Positions 41,631 to 51,473 of a DNA stretch of 63,072 nucleotides are shown in pieces (the first letter of the stretch is position 1; every line of letters begins with the position of its first letter). The translations under genes were made by a program, and so were the position numbers. The notes beneath the pieces were generated by a model. The model saw only the letters and a program-made list of their open reading frames with translations. It made no database searches and was not told where the DNA came from. Source of the stretch: Dermatophilaceae bacterium Sec6.4 (GTDB taxonomy: Bacteria > Actinomycetota > Actinomycetes > Actinomycetales > Dermatophilaceae); contig CP144173.1 of the NCBI GenBank assembly GCA_039636865.1, positions 1-63,072 of the forward strand, given 5' to 3'.

Positions 41631-43373
41631 TTACCGGCCCAGGTCGTGCTCGGTGCCGGCGTGGTGGCCGATAGTGGCTTTGGCAGGTTTGCCATGTGAG
41701 GTACTGGATTTGCCGTGTGCGTGCCGGGCGAGCATGTCGTTGGTGGAGCGGGAAAAGCCTGCAGCGGATTGCTGTCGGGCTTCGCGGGCTTCGTCGGTGA
41801 CACCGGGCGCGTTCATGTCTGATTCGTTGGTCCTGTCATACGGCGCGGTTTCCTGCGCGGTGCCCGCGTCGTCGTCGACCTGCTCGGCTTCGTGCAGGTC
41901 ATGTTCTGCTTCGGCATGTCCCCCAGCGCTGTGTTGCTCCGCAGTGTGCTGGTCCGGGGCCTGCTCGGTGTCCAGCAGCTCGCTGGCGGTGGCGCGTAGT
42001 TCATCAGCTTCGGCGCGCTGCGCGGTGGCTGTTTGCGCGGCGTGGGCGGCGCGGGCATCTTCGGTGGTGTTGGCGCCCTGGTCTGCGAGGTGATCCAGCA
42101 GGTACTCCATCGGGGAGGTCTGCCACCGGGTGCGGAACTGTTGATCTAGCTGCTCGGCCGCGGCTTGAGCTGCGGGGTCTTGGCCTGCCCACCCGGCGGC
42201 TTGTTCCCACGCCGTCACGGCAGCGCCCTGATCGGCGTTGGCGAACACGGCAGGGTCTAGCAATGGTGTGTACGTCGCGCGGGCAGTACCGGCGTCTAGG
42301 CGAAATTGTTCAATGTCTGCGGCCAACGTCGAATCTACGACCGGCGTGCTGTCCATGCCGGCGTCGTCCATCCGGTCTAGGTGGTCGGTCATCTCTAGCA
42401 GGCCACGTTCGTCGTGGCCTTCGTCCCAGACCTCTTGCAGAGCGGCGTCGCGTTCAACGTCCCCGTCCCACTGGGCGGGGTTGAACTCTTCTTGCCGGCC
42501 CACGTACGCGGCCCATTCTTCTTGGCGGGAACGCAACGGTAACTGCCCGTGCTCGCGCCAGTGTTCCCAGTCGGCGCGCACCTGCGCGGTGTCAGAATCC
42601 ACAGCCAAAACCTCAGGATCATGGCGGGTGTAATAGGCCGGCGCGTGTTCGGCGGCCAGGGTGAGGGCTTCCTGCTCGCTCAGGCTGCCCGCACTGTTCC
42701 AGATCTGTTCCAGCGCGGCGTCGTACCCCGCCTGGCCGCCGGTGAATCGGGCTGTGGTCGCTTCTTCGCTGCGCCCCACGTGTCGGGCCCATTCCTCACG
42801 CACCGAGCGCTGCGGCAACTCACCCTCTTGCTGCCACTGTGACCAGTCGGCGATCAGCTGCTGCAGGTTGTCCTCGCGCCGCTCCTCGTGGTGACGCGTG
42901 TAGTACCCGGGCGCGTGCTCCTGCGCCAACGCGACAGCCTGATCGGTAGAGACCACCGCGCCGTCGCTACGCCCGCGTACCGGCACCGGTTGCGTAGACC
43001 CCATGGCACCTGTGGCACTTGTGGTCCCCGTGTTGGGTGTGTTCTGGTTGGGCAGTTTGTCCCGCAGGTGCGCCGCGGCGCGGGCTGCTTGCGGGTCACG
43101 CCCGGCCCACGCATCAGCGGCCTGCCAGGCTTGGCGTAGTTGGGCGGGGGTGGCCCGATCGGCGGCGGTGCCGTAGGTCAGGGGCAGGTAGAGCTGGCGG
43201 GCCTGGTCGCGGGCGTCGATAAACGTTTGACGGGCTTGCGCGGCGCGGGCCTGGTGCTGATTGGCTACCCGCCGCGCGAGGTGTTCACCGAGCTGGGAGA
43301 CCGCCATCGTCGCGGTCCGCAGGACCCGGTCCAGTTCGCCGCCGAGTTCATCCAGGTGTGCGTCGTTACTCAT
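41631..43373 (-). CDS. Repeat-rich transfer-operon protein
   Basis: A 580-residue hydrophilic protein, last of the conjugation operon. It contains two about 87-residue repeats (residues 143-229 and 232-318), each with AEHAP/QEHAP-x-YYTRH, a W-x-x-W pair, then LPxRSxxEEWAxxVGRxEE. A second pair (about 67-106 and 385-425) shares AxxWAGxDPxAxxAAxxL. The N-terminal 60 residues and the tail are Ala/Gln-rich helix. No enzyme motif is present. Such repeats suggest a binding scaffold. Its start overlaps the DUF4913 gene end by eight bases, so it belongs to the transfer machinery. Confidence 0.75.
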   Translation of the reverse strand: MSNDAHLDELGGELDRVLRTATMAVSQLGEHLARRVANQHQARAAQARQTFIDARDQARQLYLPLTYGTAADRATPAQLRQAWQAADAWAGRDPQAARAAAHLRDKLPNQNTPNTGTTSATGAMGSTQPVPVRGRSDGAVVSTDQAVALAQEHAPGYYTRHHEERREDNLQQLIADWSQWQQEGELPQRSVREEWARHVGRSEEATTARFTGGQAGYDAALEQIWNSAGSLSEQEALTLAAEHAPAYYTRHDPEVLAVDSDTAQVRADWEHWREHGQLPLRSRQEEWAAYVGRQEEFNPAQWDGDVERDAALQEVWDEGHDERGLLEMTDHLDRMDDAGMDSTPVVDSTLAADIEQFRLDAGTARATYTPLLDPAVFANADQGAAVTAWEQAAGWAGQDPAAQAAAEQLDQQFRTRWQTSPMEYLLDHLADQGANTTEDARAAHAAQTATAQRAEADELRATASELLDTEQAPDQHTAEQHSAGGHAEAEHDLHEAEQVDDDAGTAQETAPYDRTNESDMNAPGVTDEAREARQQSAAGFSRSTNDMLARHAHGKSSTSHGKPAKATIGHHAGTEHDLGR

Positions 43374-43869
43374 CGTTTTCTCCTGCTGGGTTGGGAGGGC
43401 TCAGGAAACCGGGCGGGACCTGCCCGTGCGGCCACACCGGTGGTAGCTCGTGGATACCCCGCTCACCAGAGCACCGGTGAAAGACCCCGTTGCGTTGAGT
43501 CAGGACCGTCATATGGGTGTCAAGGTGGTCGCGGTACCAGACCGACAACGCGGGCCCGTCGTCCAGGCGCATTACTTCGAACGCTTCCCACAACGCTTCC
43601 AGGCGGCCCAGCGCCGCGGTGTGTTCCCACCATCGTGCGCACCACCGCACGTCCTCGATGTCCAGGCGGTAGCGCCATTGGGGCAGCACGAACTGGTCCA
43701 CGAACTCATCAACACCGGCGTACCTGCGCACCGGTGGCGGCGGCTGATCCGGGCCGCCGGGTGTGGTCTGGGCTGGGACCGGCTGGTAATCGTCGCGGTG
43801 CAGAGGGCGGGTCAAGTCCCCGGCCGACCCGCTCAGCGGCCCCGTGGCGGGCGGGCTCAGGCGGGTCAC
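43366..43869 (-). CDS. DUF4913-type protein
   Basis: A 167-residue protein. After a proline-rich start, FVDQFVLPQWRYRLDIEDVR followed by WCARWWEHTAALGRLEALWE and LSVWYRDHLDTHMTVL gives the tryptophan-rich signature of DUF4913, a family found beside TraG/VirD4 genes on actinobacterial conjugative elements. Its molecular role is not known. It overlaps the coupling-protein gene by four bases and the downstream gene by eight. Confidence 0.85.
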   Translation of the reverse strand: MTRLSPPATGPLSGSAGDLTRPLHRDDYQPVPAQTTPGGPDQPPPPVRRYAGVDEFVDQFVLPQWRYRLDIEDVRWCARWWEHTAALGRLEALWEAFEVMRLDDGPALSVWYRDHLDTHMTVLTQRNGVFHRCSGERGIHELPPVWPHGQVPPGFLSPPNPAGENDE

Positions 43870-45590
43870 GGTGTACTGCCGGCCAGCAGGTCCGCAGCCT
43901 CAGCCGCGGGGCTGTAGCACTCGATACTCGCGGCGATCTTGCCCGCAATGTGCGGGTCTTGCTCGTACCAAGGGTCCAGTTTGATCAGGGTGGGTCTGGT
44001 GCCGGCGATGAAGACCACTCCCCGCCCGCGCGGGAACGCGGCCAGGTCATCGACGGAGAAGATGTCTTCCTCGCGCACGTCCCGGGAGGAGGAACGGTTG
44101 CCTTTGTTGCCGCTGGTTTGGGAGCGGTGCACCTCTTGGCGGCGACCGATCAGAGCGACCAGGTCCAGCAGGTGGTCCTTGTCGCGGATACCGCCGCCGA
44201 TACCCAGGATCGAAGCCGAGGACACCATCGAGGTCAGACCGCTTTCACCCCACGCCTGCACACCTTGCTCACGGGACTGCAAAATCGTGATCAGGATGAT
44301 CCCCTTGGACCCGAAGTGGGAGTAGATAGCCGGCAGTTGCGGTAACCGGCAAATGTTGGCCGCCTCATCCAGCTCACACAGCAACGGCACCGCCAACCGG
44401 CCCCCAGGGCTGGCGTTGGCTTTTTCTTCCGCGGCGACGAACACCGCGTTGACCAACGCCGCGGTGATGGCCCGCGCAGACCCGGGGCCTTCTTGGGACA
44501 GCAGGTACAGCGTGTCGGTAGAGGTGACGAACTGCTGGGGGCTGAACTGGCGGCGGGTGTCACCGGTGCCAGTGGAGGTAATCCAGGCCAAGAACTCTCC
44601 CTCACGCAGGAACCGCATGATGATCTGCGCGGACCCGTACAGGCCGTCACGCTGCTTGGCCGTTTTACGGATGTGACCGGTCAGCGACGTCGCGCACGCG
44701 TGCATCCCGTGGTCCTTCAACAACTGAACGGGGCTGGGCAGATCCGGCTCACCGTCGGGGAAGGTCAACCACTCATACACCCGGGTGATCGGCTCACCGG
44801 CGACCGCGGCCGCCAGCAACAGGTCCGACAGCAACGACTCACCCCCGGGACCGAAGTACGCGTCCTCTTTCGCGTCCGGCTTGGTGGAGGCCGCTTGGAA
44901 GATCCCCGCGAGTTTCTCCGCCCGCGAGACCGCACCAAACCCGGCTGTGATGAACGACAACGGGTCCCACCACCAGGTCGGTGCCTGCCCGGCTAACTGT
45001 TGCGGGTCGCTGATCCAGACCGTCCCGATCTCTGATCGGGGGCCCCACGTGGCGTGTAGCAGGTCCGGTTTGTTCATCGTGGCTAACGAGGGCCCACCGG
45101 TGGCCACCATGTGTGGGATGCACTGCGATGTTGTTTTGCCCATCCGTGGGCCCATGAACCACAGCTGGGTGAACTCCCACGGCCCGTACAACGGTTGCTT
45201 CGTCAGCACCGCGGTACCGACTGGCACCCCCACCCCGGCGGTGATGGTCTGGGCGCCCAACCGGGCCGTGTCCGCAGCGACCACGCGTGCCGTTAACGGT
45301 GCGATATCTGCCCGCGTCGACATCGAACGCGCCAACGGGTCAGTCCACACCCGGCCCCGGCGACGCCGCACCAACGCCATGGTCACCATCACGGCCACGG
45401 TCAGCACGAGCACGTACAAGACAGCCGCGGTCGCGATCGCCGCCGCCGACCAGGAGCGGCCACCCACGACCCACCCGGCATACGCCGGGCCGGCCAGGAT
45501 CGCCACCACCGCGATGAGGGCGATGACACCGATCCAGAGCTGATCGGAGGTGCCCGGGTCGGATCGTTTGTTCGGCCTGGTGTTGCTCAT
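43866..45590 (-). CDS. VirD4/TraG-type coupling protein
   Basis: A 574-residue protein (MSNTRPNKRSDPG). Two N-terminal membrane helices are followed by the nucleotide-binding domain with Walker A GPRMGKTT (in LWFMGPRMGKTTSQCIPH) and Walker B PLLCELDEAANI, plus DLVALIGRRQEVHRSQTSGN typical of TraG/TraD. It is the ATPase that receives the relaxosome and feeds it to the channel. It is coupled by ATGA to VirB4 upstream and to DUF4913 downstream. Confidence 0.92.
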   Translation of the reverse strand: MSNTRPNKRSDPGTSDQLWIGVIALIAVVAILAGPAYAGWVVGGRSWSAAAIATAAVLYVLVLTVAVMVTMALVRRRRGRVWTDPLARSMSTRADIAPLTARVVAADTARLGAQTITAGVGVPVGTAVLTKQPLYGPWEFTQLWFMGPRMGKTTSQCIPHMVATGGPSLATMNKPDLLHATWGPRSEIGTVWISDPQQLAGQAPTWWWDPLSFITAGFGAVSRAEKLAGIFQAASTKPDAKEDAYFGPGGESLLSDLLLAAAVAGEPITRVYEWLTFPDGEPDLPSPVQLLKDHGMHACATSLTGHIRKTAKQRDGLYGSAQIIMRFLREGEFLAWITSTGTGDTRRQFSPQQFVTSTDTLYLLSQEGPGSARAITAALVNAVFVAAEEKANASPGGRLAVPLLCELDEAANICRLPQLPAIYSHFGSKGIILITILQSREQGVQAWGESGLTSMVSSASILGIGGGIRDKDHLLDLVALIGRRQEVHRSQTSGNKGNRSSSRDVREEDIFSVDDLAAFPRGRGVVFIAGTRPTLIKLDPWYEQDPHIAGKIAASIECYSPAAEAADLLAGSTP

Positions 45591-47329
45591 CGGTGTCCCC
45601 CTGGCGTGGTGGTGGGCGCGGCGGCCTGATCGGTGGCGCGGCGGGACCACGTTTCTTGCAGGTTGTCCCACTGCCCGCTGGTGTTCCCGACTGCTTTTTC
45701 TGCGTCGGTCAGGTCCACGTGGAAAGGAATCCCGGGTTTCTTGCCCGTTTTGAGCAGGAAGTTGCCTTGCCCGGGTGCGGATTCTGCTTGGCCGGTTTCG
45801 GGGTTGATGGTCCCTTCCATCGACCAGTCGGTGATCATCTCCCGCTCCCGGCGAGACATCCCGAACACTTTCTGCAGGTTGCCCATCTCCCCCTCGGCCA
45901 GGCCGCCGAGGAACACCATTTCGGAGCGTTCGACGAACCCCCACGCTTTACGGGTCGCGGCCTCCGTGGATAGGACCAGGTCGTCCATCGTGTGGGTGAT
46001 CAGCAACTGCCCGATCATCCGGGCCCGGTTCAAGCGGGTGATTGCGTTGACCCGGTCAACCATGAACGTGGCCGCGTTCAACGCCAACCACAGCTCGTCC
46101 ATGATCAGCAGGTACACCCGCCGCTCCGCCAACCCAGCGTCCGCGAGGTATTTCGCTGCGGATACTCCGGCGGACCCGTAGGACCAGCACACCAACTGCA
46201 AACCCGCTTGTAGGACCTGGTCATCGTCTTCGACGGCCGACATGTCGAAAGAGACCGCCCGGTCCAACATCATCGGCTCCGACGTGACCCGGGCGAAGGT
46301 ATCCCCATACGGGCCGTCAGCATCCAACGTGATCAACGCGTCAATCAACCGTTCAACACGGTCGTCGTAGCGCGCGTTGTCACTGGTGCGGTCCTGCACG
46401 ACCCGGCGCAACACCTCCGGTCGTTCTTCGATGATCGCGCGCAGGTCCGCGATGACCGCCCTCCCACTCAGGTCGGGGTCGGCCAGGCGCAGCGCGGTCG
46501 ACAGGACATTGACTTCGTGGTCGGCCAGCTCGGACCCGGACAGTTCACACAGGCCCCGGACCACGTTCAACCGCCGCCCTTCCAGATCGGCGTGGGCTTT
46601 GCGGCGAAGGCGGTCGGGCAGTTCGCTGATCCGCGCGGCCAACGGGCCCGCGTCCAACGGGTTGACGTTGCCCTCCCCGCGCCCGACTTTGATGACCTGG
46701 CCCTCCAACGCGCGGATCAGGTCGGTGTAGTCCGGGCGCAGATCGGACAACACGATCGGTAACACCCCATACGCCGGCAGGATCGCGGCCATTTTCCGGA
46801 CCAAAGAGGACTTGCCCAACCCGGGGCGGCCCAGGATGAACCCCGACGGGTTGTTGATCAGCTTCTTCAGAAACCAACTGACCGGGTCCGCGCACACCAT
46901 GCCCCGGGTGATCAGGTGCCGACCCAACGGGACCCCCACCACCGGGGTCCCCGACCCGGCCGAAAACGGCCACAGGCCGCATACCTGCACCGATGAACCA
47001 CGCCACTCCGTGGGGGTATCCACCATCACCGCGGCACCACCACCCGGGCCAGGCCAACCCCGCTTCCCAGGAGTTGTGCCCCGCCCGGCAAGGTTGACCG
47101 CCCGCCGCGCACGCACCCCCGCCAACAACCCAACGCGCCGGGTGCGCTTCGCGGCCCCCGCGCGGGCCGCGGCCCGATGGGCGCGGCGCGCACCGCCCTG
47201 GCGGGCGGGGCCGCTGGTGGCCTCCTCCAGGAACGGATTCACCACCAGCTCCTCCCCCGGCCCGATCACCGGCCCGGGCGCGGCCGGGCCGGTGATCGGG
47301 GCTGGTGTCTTCTGCAGGTCGGTCCTCAT
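45587..47329 (-). CDS. VirB4-type conjugation ATPase
   Basis: A 580-residue protein. The N-terminal 100 residues are basic and Arg/Ala-rich. Walker A is GRPGLGKSS, followed by PIVLSDLRPDYTDLIRALEG (phosphate-sensor region); Walker B is VYLLIMDELWLAL and a later TRLNRARMIGQLLITHTMDD is the C-terminal VirB4 motif. It energises assembly and substrate transfer in the type IV system. It is shorter than proteobacterial VirB4 because the N-terminal domain is carried by the separate SCO6880-type gene, which lies immediately upstream in the operon. ATG 47329 is chosen; an earlier in-frame start would add 12 residues. Confidence 0.9.
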   Translation of the reverse strand: MRTDLQKTPAPITGPAAPGPVIGPGEELVVNPFLEEATSGPARQGGARRAHRAAARAGAAKRTRRVGLLAGVRARRAVNLAGRGTTPGKRGWPGPGGGAAVMVDTPTEWRGSSVQVCGLWPFSAGSGTPVVGVPLGRHLITRGMVCADPVSWFLKKLINNPSGFILGRPGLGKSSLVRKMAAILPAYGVLPIVLSDLRPDYTDLIRALEGQVIKVGRGEGNVNPLDAGPLAARISELPDRLRRKAHADLEGRRLNVVRGLCELSGSELADHEVNVLSTALRLADPDLSGRAVIADLRAIIEERPEVLRRVVQDRTSDNARYDDRVERLIDALITLDADGPYGDTFARVTSEPMMLDRAVSFDMSAVEDDDQVLQAGLQLVCWSYGSAGVSAAKYLADAGLAERRVYLLIMDELWLALNAATFMVDRVNAITRLNRARMIGQLLITHTMDDLVLSTEAATRKAWGFVERSEMVFLGGLAEGEMGNLQKVFGMSRREREMITDWSMEGTINPETGQAESAPGQGNFLLKTGKKPGIPFHVDLTDAEKAVGNTSGQWDNLQETWSRRATDQAAAPTTTPGGHR

Positions 47330-47456
47330 CGCGCACTCCCCCAGCCCGTCGTGCCAGTAGTCCATTCAGTCCGTGCAGCGCATCTAGTCCATCTGGTGTG
47401 TCTGGTCGTTCTGGTTGTTGTGTTGTTTTCGGTGCGGGTGGTTGGGGTGGTGGGCA

Positions 47457-48980
47457 TTACATGGCCTCACGGATGCTGGTCGGGATACTCATGTGATCGG
47501 GCAACACGAGCCCGATCGGCAGCGACGCCGCGAACGCGACATCCTGGGAACCCTTCGCTGACCGCAGGCGCAACCGAGCCGGCGCCGCGAGGGAGGACAT
47601 CACCGTTTTGCGGGCCAACGGCAACAACGCGGGGTCCAGGACGGTCGCGGTCACGATGATCCCGAACCGCACCAACGAGGCGCCGGCTGCTTCTTCCTGC
47701 TCCGTTTTCAGCGCGGCGGCCGCTTCGCCACCTTTACGGGCGGTGACCCGTTTACCTTCCGAGGCGGACCAGGTGGTGTTTTTCACGTCCCGGTCCACCG
47801 CGGTCGCGGACTGCTCGGGGGTTTGCGGGCGGTACAGGATCGCGACGCGTTTACGGGTCAGATCCCGGTGCGGGGCCAGTAACCCTGACAGGGTCGAGTC
47901 GTAGAACACCCCCCGCGGTGGGGACGTCATCTGCCACGAACAGGAGATGGCCGACTCGTGCTCGTAATGGTCATACGCGACGTGCGCAGCCACAGGCCCG
48001 GCCTGATCCCAGGACAACCCCGTCCCCTGGCCGCTGACCCGCGCGGCTTCCACGTCCGAGGCCACCGACGGGTCGTACGCGACCCGGACAGTGTCGATCA
48101 GCTCCTGGGCGGTGCACGGGCGCGCGCCGGTGCCGGCGCCGGTGGCTTTCAACCCGCCCAACAGTGATGGCAGGCGGGTGGAGATCTCCGCGGCCATGTC
48201 CGCAGTGGAGATCGTTTTCCCGCGGACCCCTTCCACGAGGGGTTTACCGGTGAAGGTGACCGTCAACCGGGTCGTGATCACCGCCGACCCTGAGGCTCCC
48301 GCGACCGAGTCGGCGAGCACCTGCTGAGAGAACGCCGGGGAAGAGGTATCCACGTCGGCGTACACCGCCCGGCGCAGCCGGTGACCCGTGTCCGGGGCGG
48401 TTTCGATGATCGCGGCTGCGGCCACAATGTCCCCGGTCTGACCCAGCCCGGCTAACCAGGCGCCCCAGTGCGCGACCTGGGAATCGATCACGTGCTGATC
48501 CACACCCCCGGTCCCGGCGGCGTGGCAATCAATCACGATCGTGTGATGGGCAGTGGCCGGGATGCTGATCAACCCGAAGGACTGACCCAACGAGTCCTCC
48601 CACTGCGTCAGCTCACTCGCGGCGGCCAACCCCGGCAGGCGGACCGCGCCATCAGGTACGTGCCCGACCGGGCCCTGCCGCAACATCGTGCGGCCGGCCC
48701 GTTCCGCGTGGGAATGACGCACCCACCGGGTGGTCCGCACGTACGGGTTCTGACCCGAGGCATGCGGGATCAACATCACCCCGGTCAACACGCCGGTCAG
48801 CACCACCAGGCCCACCGCCGCCAGCAACTGCCCCGCCACCGATAACCCGATCAGGGCCATCGCCGCGAAGGCCAACACCACCAAAAACAGTGGCGGCAGA
48901 CCGAACAGGCCCGGCACCGACGGTTTCCGCAAATTGCCGAACGTGACCCTCTTAGCCTGCTCGGCGGTGACCTCACTCAT
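47457..48980 (-). CDS. SCO6880-family conjugation protein
   Basis: A 507-residue protein. Two membrane helices lie at about residues 22-75 (LFGLPPLFLVVLAFAAMALI; AAVGLVVLTGVLTGVMLI), then a large soluble part with QNPYVRTTRWVRHSHAERAG and VPDGAVRLPGLAAASELTQW, the SCO6880 signature of Streptomyces and related elements. It functions as the VirB3/VirB4-N equivalent at the inner membrane. It precedes the VirB4 ATPase by 127 bases and follows a 24-residue micro-ORF. Confidence 0.9.
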   Translation of the reverse strand: MSEVTAEQAKRVTFGNLRKPSVPGLFGLPPLFLVVLAFAAMALIGLSVAGQLLAAVGLVVLTGVLTGVMLIPHASGQNPYVRTTRWVRHSHAERAGRTMLRQGPVGHVPDGAVRLPGLAAASELTQWEDSLGQSFGLISIPATAHHTIVIDCHAAGTGGVDQHVIDSQVAHWGAWLAGLGQTGDIVAAAAIIETAPDTGHRLRRAVYADVDTSSPAFSQQVLADSVAGASGSAVITTRLTVTFTGKPLVEGVRGKTISTADMAAEISTRLPSLLGGLKATGAGTGARPCTAQELIDTVRVAYDPSVASDVEAARVSGQGTGLSWDQAGPVAAHVAYDHYEHESAISCSWQMTSPPRGVFYDSTLSGLLAPHRDLTRKRVAILYRPQTPEQSATAVDRDVKNTTWSASEGKRVTARKGGEAAAALKTEQEEAAGASLVRFGIIVTATVLDPALLPLARKTVMSSLAAPARLRLRSAKGSQDVAFAASLPIGLVLPDHMSIPTSIREAM

Positions 48981-48983
48981 TGC

Positions 48984-49058
48984 TCAAACCTCTTCCACTG
49001 GGTTCACGGATACGACTGGGTTCACGGGGACGACGACCTGACCTACTGGCTGGCTCAT
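48984..49058 (-). CDS. 24-residue micro-ORF between the channel and SCO6880 genes
   Basis: ATG overlaps the stop codon of the TrbL-like gene (GTATGA), and the frame runs for 24 codons, MSQPVGQVVVPVNPVVSVNP then VEEV, ending four bases before the SCO6880 ATG. It is proline/valine-rich with a repeated V-x-V-N-P unit. The perfect fit between two coupled genes suggests it is translated, either as a short peptide of the complex or as a coupling device that carries ribosomes to the next gene. Confidence 0.5.
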   Translation of the reverse strand: MSQPVGQVVVPVNPVVSVNPVEEV

Positions 49059-50680
49059 ACCTGGGCCTCTTCCGCGCCGTCCGGCACCGAGTCCGCAGCC
49101 AACGCAACAACCTGTTGCGCGACCTGCCCACCCACCTGGGCGCCACCACCACCCCGCGACGAACCACCACCACCACCGCCGCTGGAACCACTCAGGGTCG
49201 GCGGAGCCACGGCGGAACCCGAAGCACCCGAAGCGCCGCCGGCAGCTGGCGAACTGGAACCACTACTTGCACCATTACCGCCGCCACGATTACTGGCTGC
49301 GGGCGAACTGGAACCGCTACCGCCACCGCCATGAGCGGCGGGGGTATCCCCGGTGGACCCCGAAGGAGCCGGGGCACCCCCACCCGCCGACGACACCGGT
49401 ACCGGCGTGTCAGAAGCGGACCCACCCGACCCACCAGATGCTGTCTGCTGGGTATCGGTCGGGATGATGCCTCCCCCACCACCGTCTGAATCGGAGTCCG
49501 ACCCGCCACCCAGGCCCTGACCACCCGGCAGACCACCACCCTTACTACCCCCACCAGAACCCCCACCGGAACTGCCCCCGGTATCGGGGGTAGGACCAGC
49601 CCCACCACCACTACCGCCACCACTGCTGCCGGAACCTCCACCACCGAAGGCGCTACCGGATCCACCACCGCCGGCCATCGAGGCACCGCTCGCCCCGGCA
49701 CCCGCACCGGCCCCGGCGCCCATCGTCGCGACCGCTGCCGCACCGGTGGCGATCGCACCCAACGCGGCCCCACCAGAGAACGCACTGGAGGAACCCATCG
49801 CAGCGATCGGGACCAGGAACTTGATCAACGCGGGTAACGCGATCGCTGCCAGGATCAGGATCGTGAGCCCGTAGATCCCGGTCATCAACGACGCGGTCCC
49901 CTGGTCAGAATCCCCGGGGGAATGCAGGACCTGGAAACCCGTTGCGTAGATCGTGGCCGCGACCGGTTTGTAGATCGTGAACGCGAACATCAACATCAAC
50001 GCGCGCTTGAACCGTGCCCAGCCCTCCTCTGACCACGAATCGGCGGCGAAGACGGGGATGAACACGGCCAGCACGTAGATGACCGCGCCCCGGATGACCA
50101 TGAACACCACCTGCATGAGGGCGCCCAGGATCAACAACAAGAACAGCAGGAACCACGCGCCCAGCGCACTATCAATCCCAGACGTGCTCGTTTTCAACGA
50201 CTGGGTGATGATCGCGGTGAACGCGTCACCGGTGGTGTTCTTCCCCGTCGCCTGCTGCAGAATCCAGTCCGAGTACCCATTTCCGGCCTGCAACAACGTG
50301 GTGAATACCGCCGTCGTCAGCGATGCCGCCACCGATAACACGATCAACCCGCGGACCAGTTCCCGCGCGGACTGACCTACCCGGTTGGCCCACACCAGGC
50401 GCCCGATCCCGACCAGGAACCCGAACGTAGCTAACAGTGCGATGACCCACGACTCATCGGTGACCAGGCCCGCGATCTGCTGACCCGGACCGGTCCCCGC
50501 GCCCAGTTGCGGGTCAGGGACCTTCACCCAAAACGTCGCGACCGCTTTGAACATCGACTGCGCGCCATCAGCGAACGCCTTCACGACCTCCTGGAAACCC
50601 GACTTCGCCAGCGACGACGCCGCGCACGAAAGGCTGAAACACGAATGAAGCGGGGAAGAAAGCTGCGCAGGGTGCGTCAT
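49055..50680 (-). CDS. TrbL/VirB6-like channel protein with glycine-rich tail
   Basis: A 541-residue protein. Residues about 75-330 hold six or more membrane helices (SWVIALLATFGFLVGIGRLV; AWFLLFLLLILGALMQVVFM; VIRGAVIYVLAVFIPVFA), the TrbL/VirB6 layout. The last about 200 residues are almost only Gly, Ser, Ala and Pro (GGGGSGSAFGGGGSGSSGGG), an extracellular or cytosolic flexible tail common in actinobacterial TrbL proteins. It forms the inner-membrane channel. The start overlaps the upstream gene by four bases; the stop overlaps the micro-ORF. Confidence 0.88.
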   Translation of the reverse strand: MTHPAQLSSPLHSCFSLSCAASSLAKSGFQEVVKAFADGAQSMFKAVATFWVKVPDPQLGAGTGPGQQIAGLVTDESWVIALLATFGFLVGIGRLVWANRVGQSARELVRGLIVLSVAASLTTAVFTTLLQAGNGYSDWILQQATGKNTTGDAFTAIITQSLKTSTSGIDSALGAWFLLFLLLILGALMQVVFMVIRGAVIYVLAVFIPVFAADSWSEEGWARFKRALMLMFAFTIYKPVAATIYATGFQVLHSPGDSDQGTASLMTGIYGLTILILAAIALPALIKFLVPIAAMGSSSAFSGGAALGAIATGAAAVATMGAGAGAGAGASGASMAGGGGSGSAFGGGGSGSSGGGSGGGAGPTPDTGGSSGGGSGGGSKGGGLPGGQGLGGGSDSDSDGGGGGIIPTDTQQTASGGSGGSASDTPVPVSSAGGGAPAPSGSTGDTPAAHGGGGSGSSSPAASNRGGGNGASSGSSSPAAGGASGASGSAVAPPTLSGSSGGGGGGSSRGGGGAQVGGQVAQQVVALAADSVPDGAEEAQV

Positions 50681-51432
50681 GACGCGCCCTGTGCATTCAT
50701 GACCACGTACGGCGACAGTGAGCTGACCTCAACGGGTTGCGCGACCCCGGTGACCTGGCCGTTGACCTTCCAGTCCCCACCGGACCAGATCATTGGCATG
50801 GTCTGCTCGACGTAGCTTCCCTGGACACTGACGGCAACCTTGACCAGGCACGCACTCTGTGTGCACGCCTGAGCTTGGAATCCGGAAATTGACCCGTTCC
50901 CCGAATCGGCGGGTAACGCGGCCGCCTCTGATCTGCCGGGTCCCTGCGTGTACTGCTGAGAGATGACTTCCTGCTCGCTCGAGGAGTTCAAAGCAACCGC
51001 AATGTTGATCGCCGCCAGAACCGCGCCACTGGGCGAATCTTGATAGCAACTTCGAACGGTGCCGGTGATCTTCGTGGGGCCGGCGGTGGGAGACACCGGC
51101 GCAGCGACCGACCCGACGAGTTGCCAGGTGGCGGGAATCGCGGCGGTCGGGACCAGGGCGTTGCCGCCGGGCACATTGCACCCTGAGGCGTTACCCGTGG
51201 TGGTGGCTGAGCTGGCCGGAGTCGTTGGTGGTGCTCCGGCGCCGCTGGGGGTTGTGGCGGGAGCGGTCACGGTGCGGGTCGCGACCGCTGCGGGAGAGGA
51301 TTTTCCCGCGTTGATCAGGACCCACACCAGACCGATCAGGACTAGCAGGATCAATCCGCCCGCGCCCCACCACAGGGTGGAACTGGTCATGGCCCCGGTC
51401 CTGGAACCGTCATCGTCGTCCTTGCGTGCCAT
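50677..51432 (-). CDS. Single-TM transfer-operon protein
   Basis: A 251-residue protein with a cytoplasmic start (MARKDDDDGSRTG), one membrane helix (LWWGAGGLILLVLIGLVWVL), a Thr/Pro/Ala linker and an extracellular domain of about 150 residues (IPATWQLVGSVAAPVSPTAG; IMVAVALNSSSEQ-like region; MPMIWSGGDWKVNGQVTGVA). The layout resembles VirB8/TcpC-like assembly factors: an NTF2-like outer domain ending with a W-K-V-x-G strand. The assignment is by topology and context only. Confidence 0.7.
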   Translation of the reverse strand: MARKDDDDGSRTGAMTSSTLWWGAGGLILLVLIGLVWVLINAGKSSPAAVATRTVTAPATTPSGAGAPPTTPASSATTTGNASGCNVPGGNALVPTAAIPATWQLVGSVAAPVSPTAGPTKITGTVRSCYQDSPSGAVLAAINIAVALNSSSEQEVISQQYTQGPGRSEAAALPADSGNGSISGFQAQACTQSACLVKVAVSVQGSYVEQTMPMIWSGGDWKVNGQVTGVAQPVEVSSLSPYVVMNAQGAS

Positions 51433-51473
51433 GTCTGCCTCCTGGGTGTGATGCCGTTACTGACCCGGTCGGG

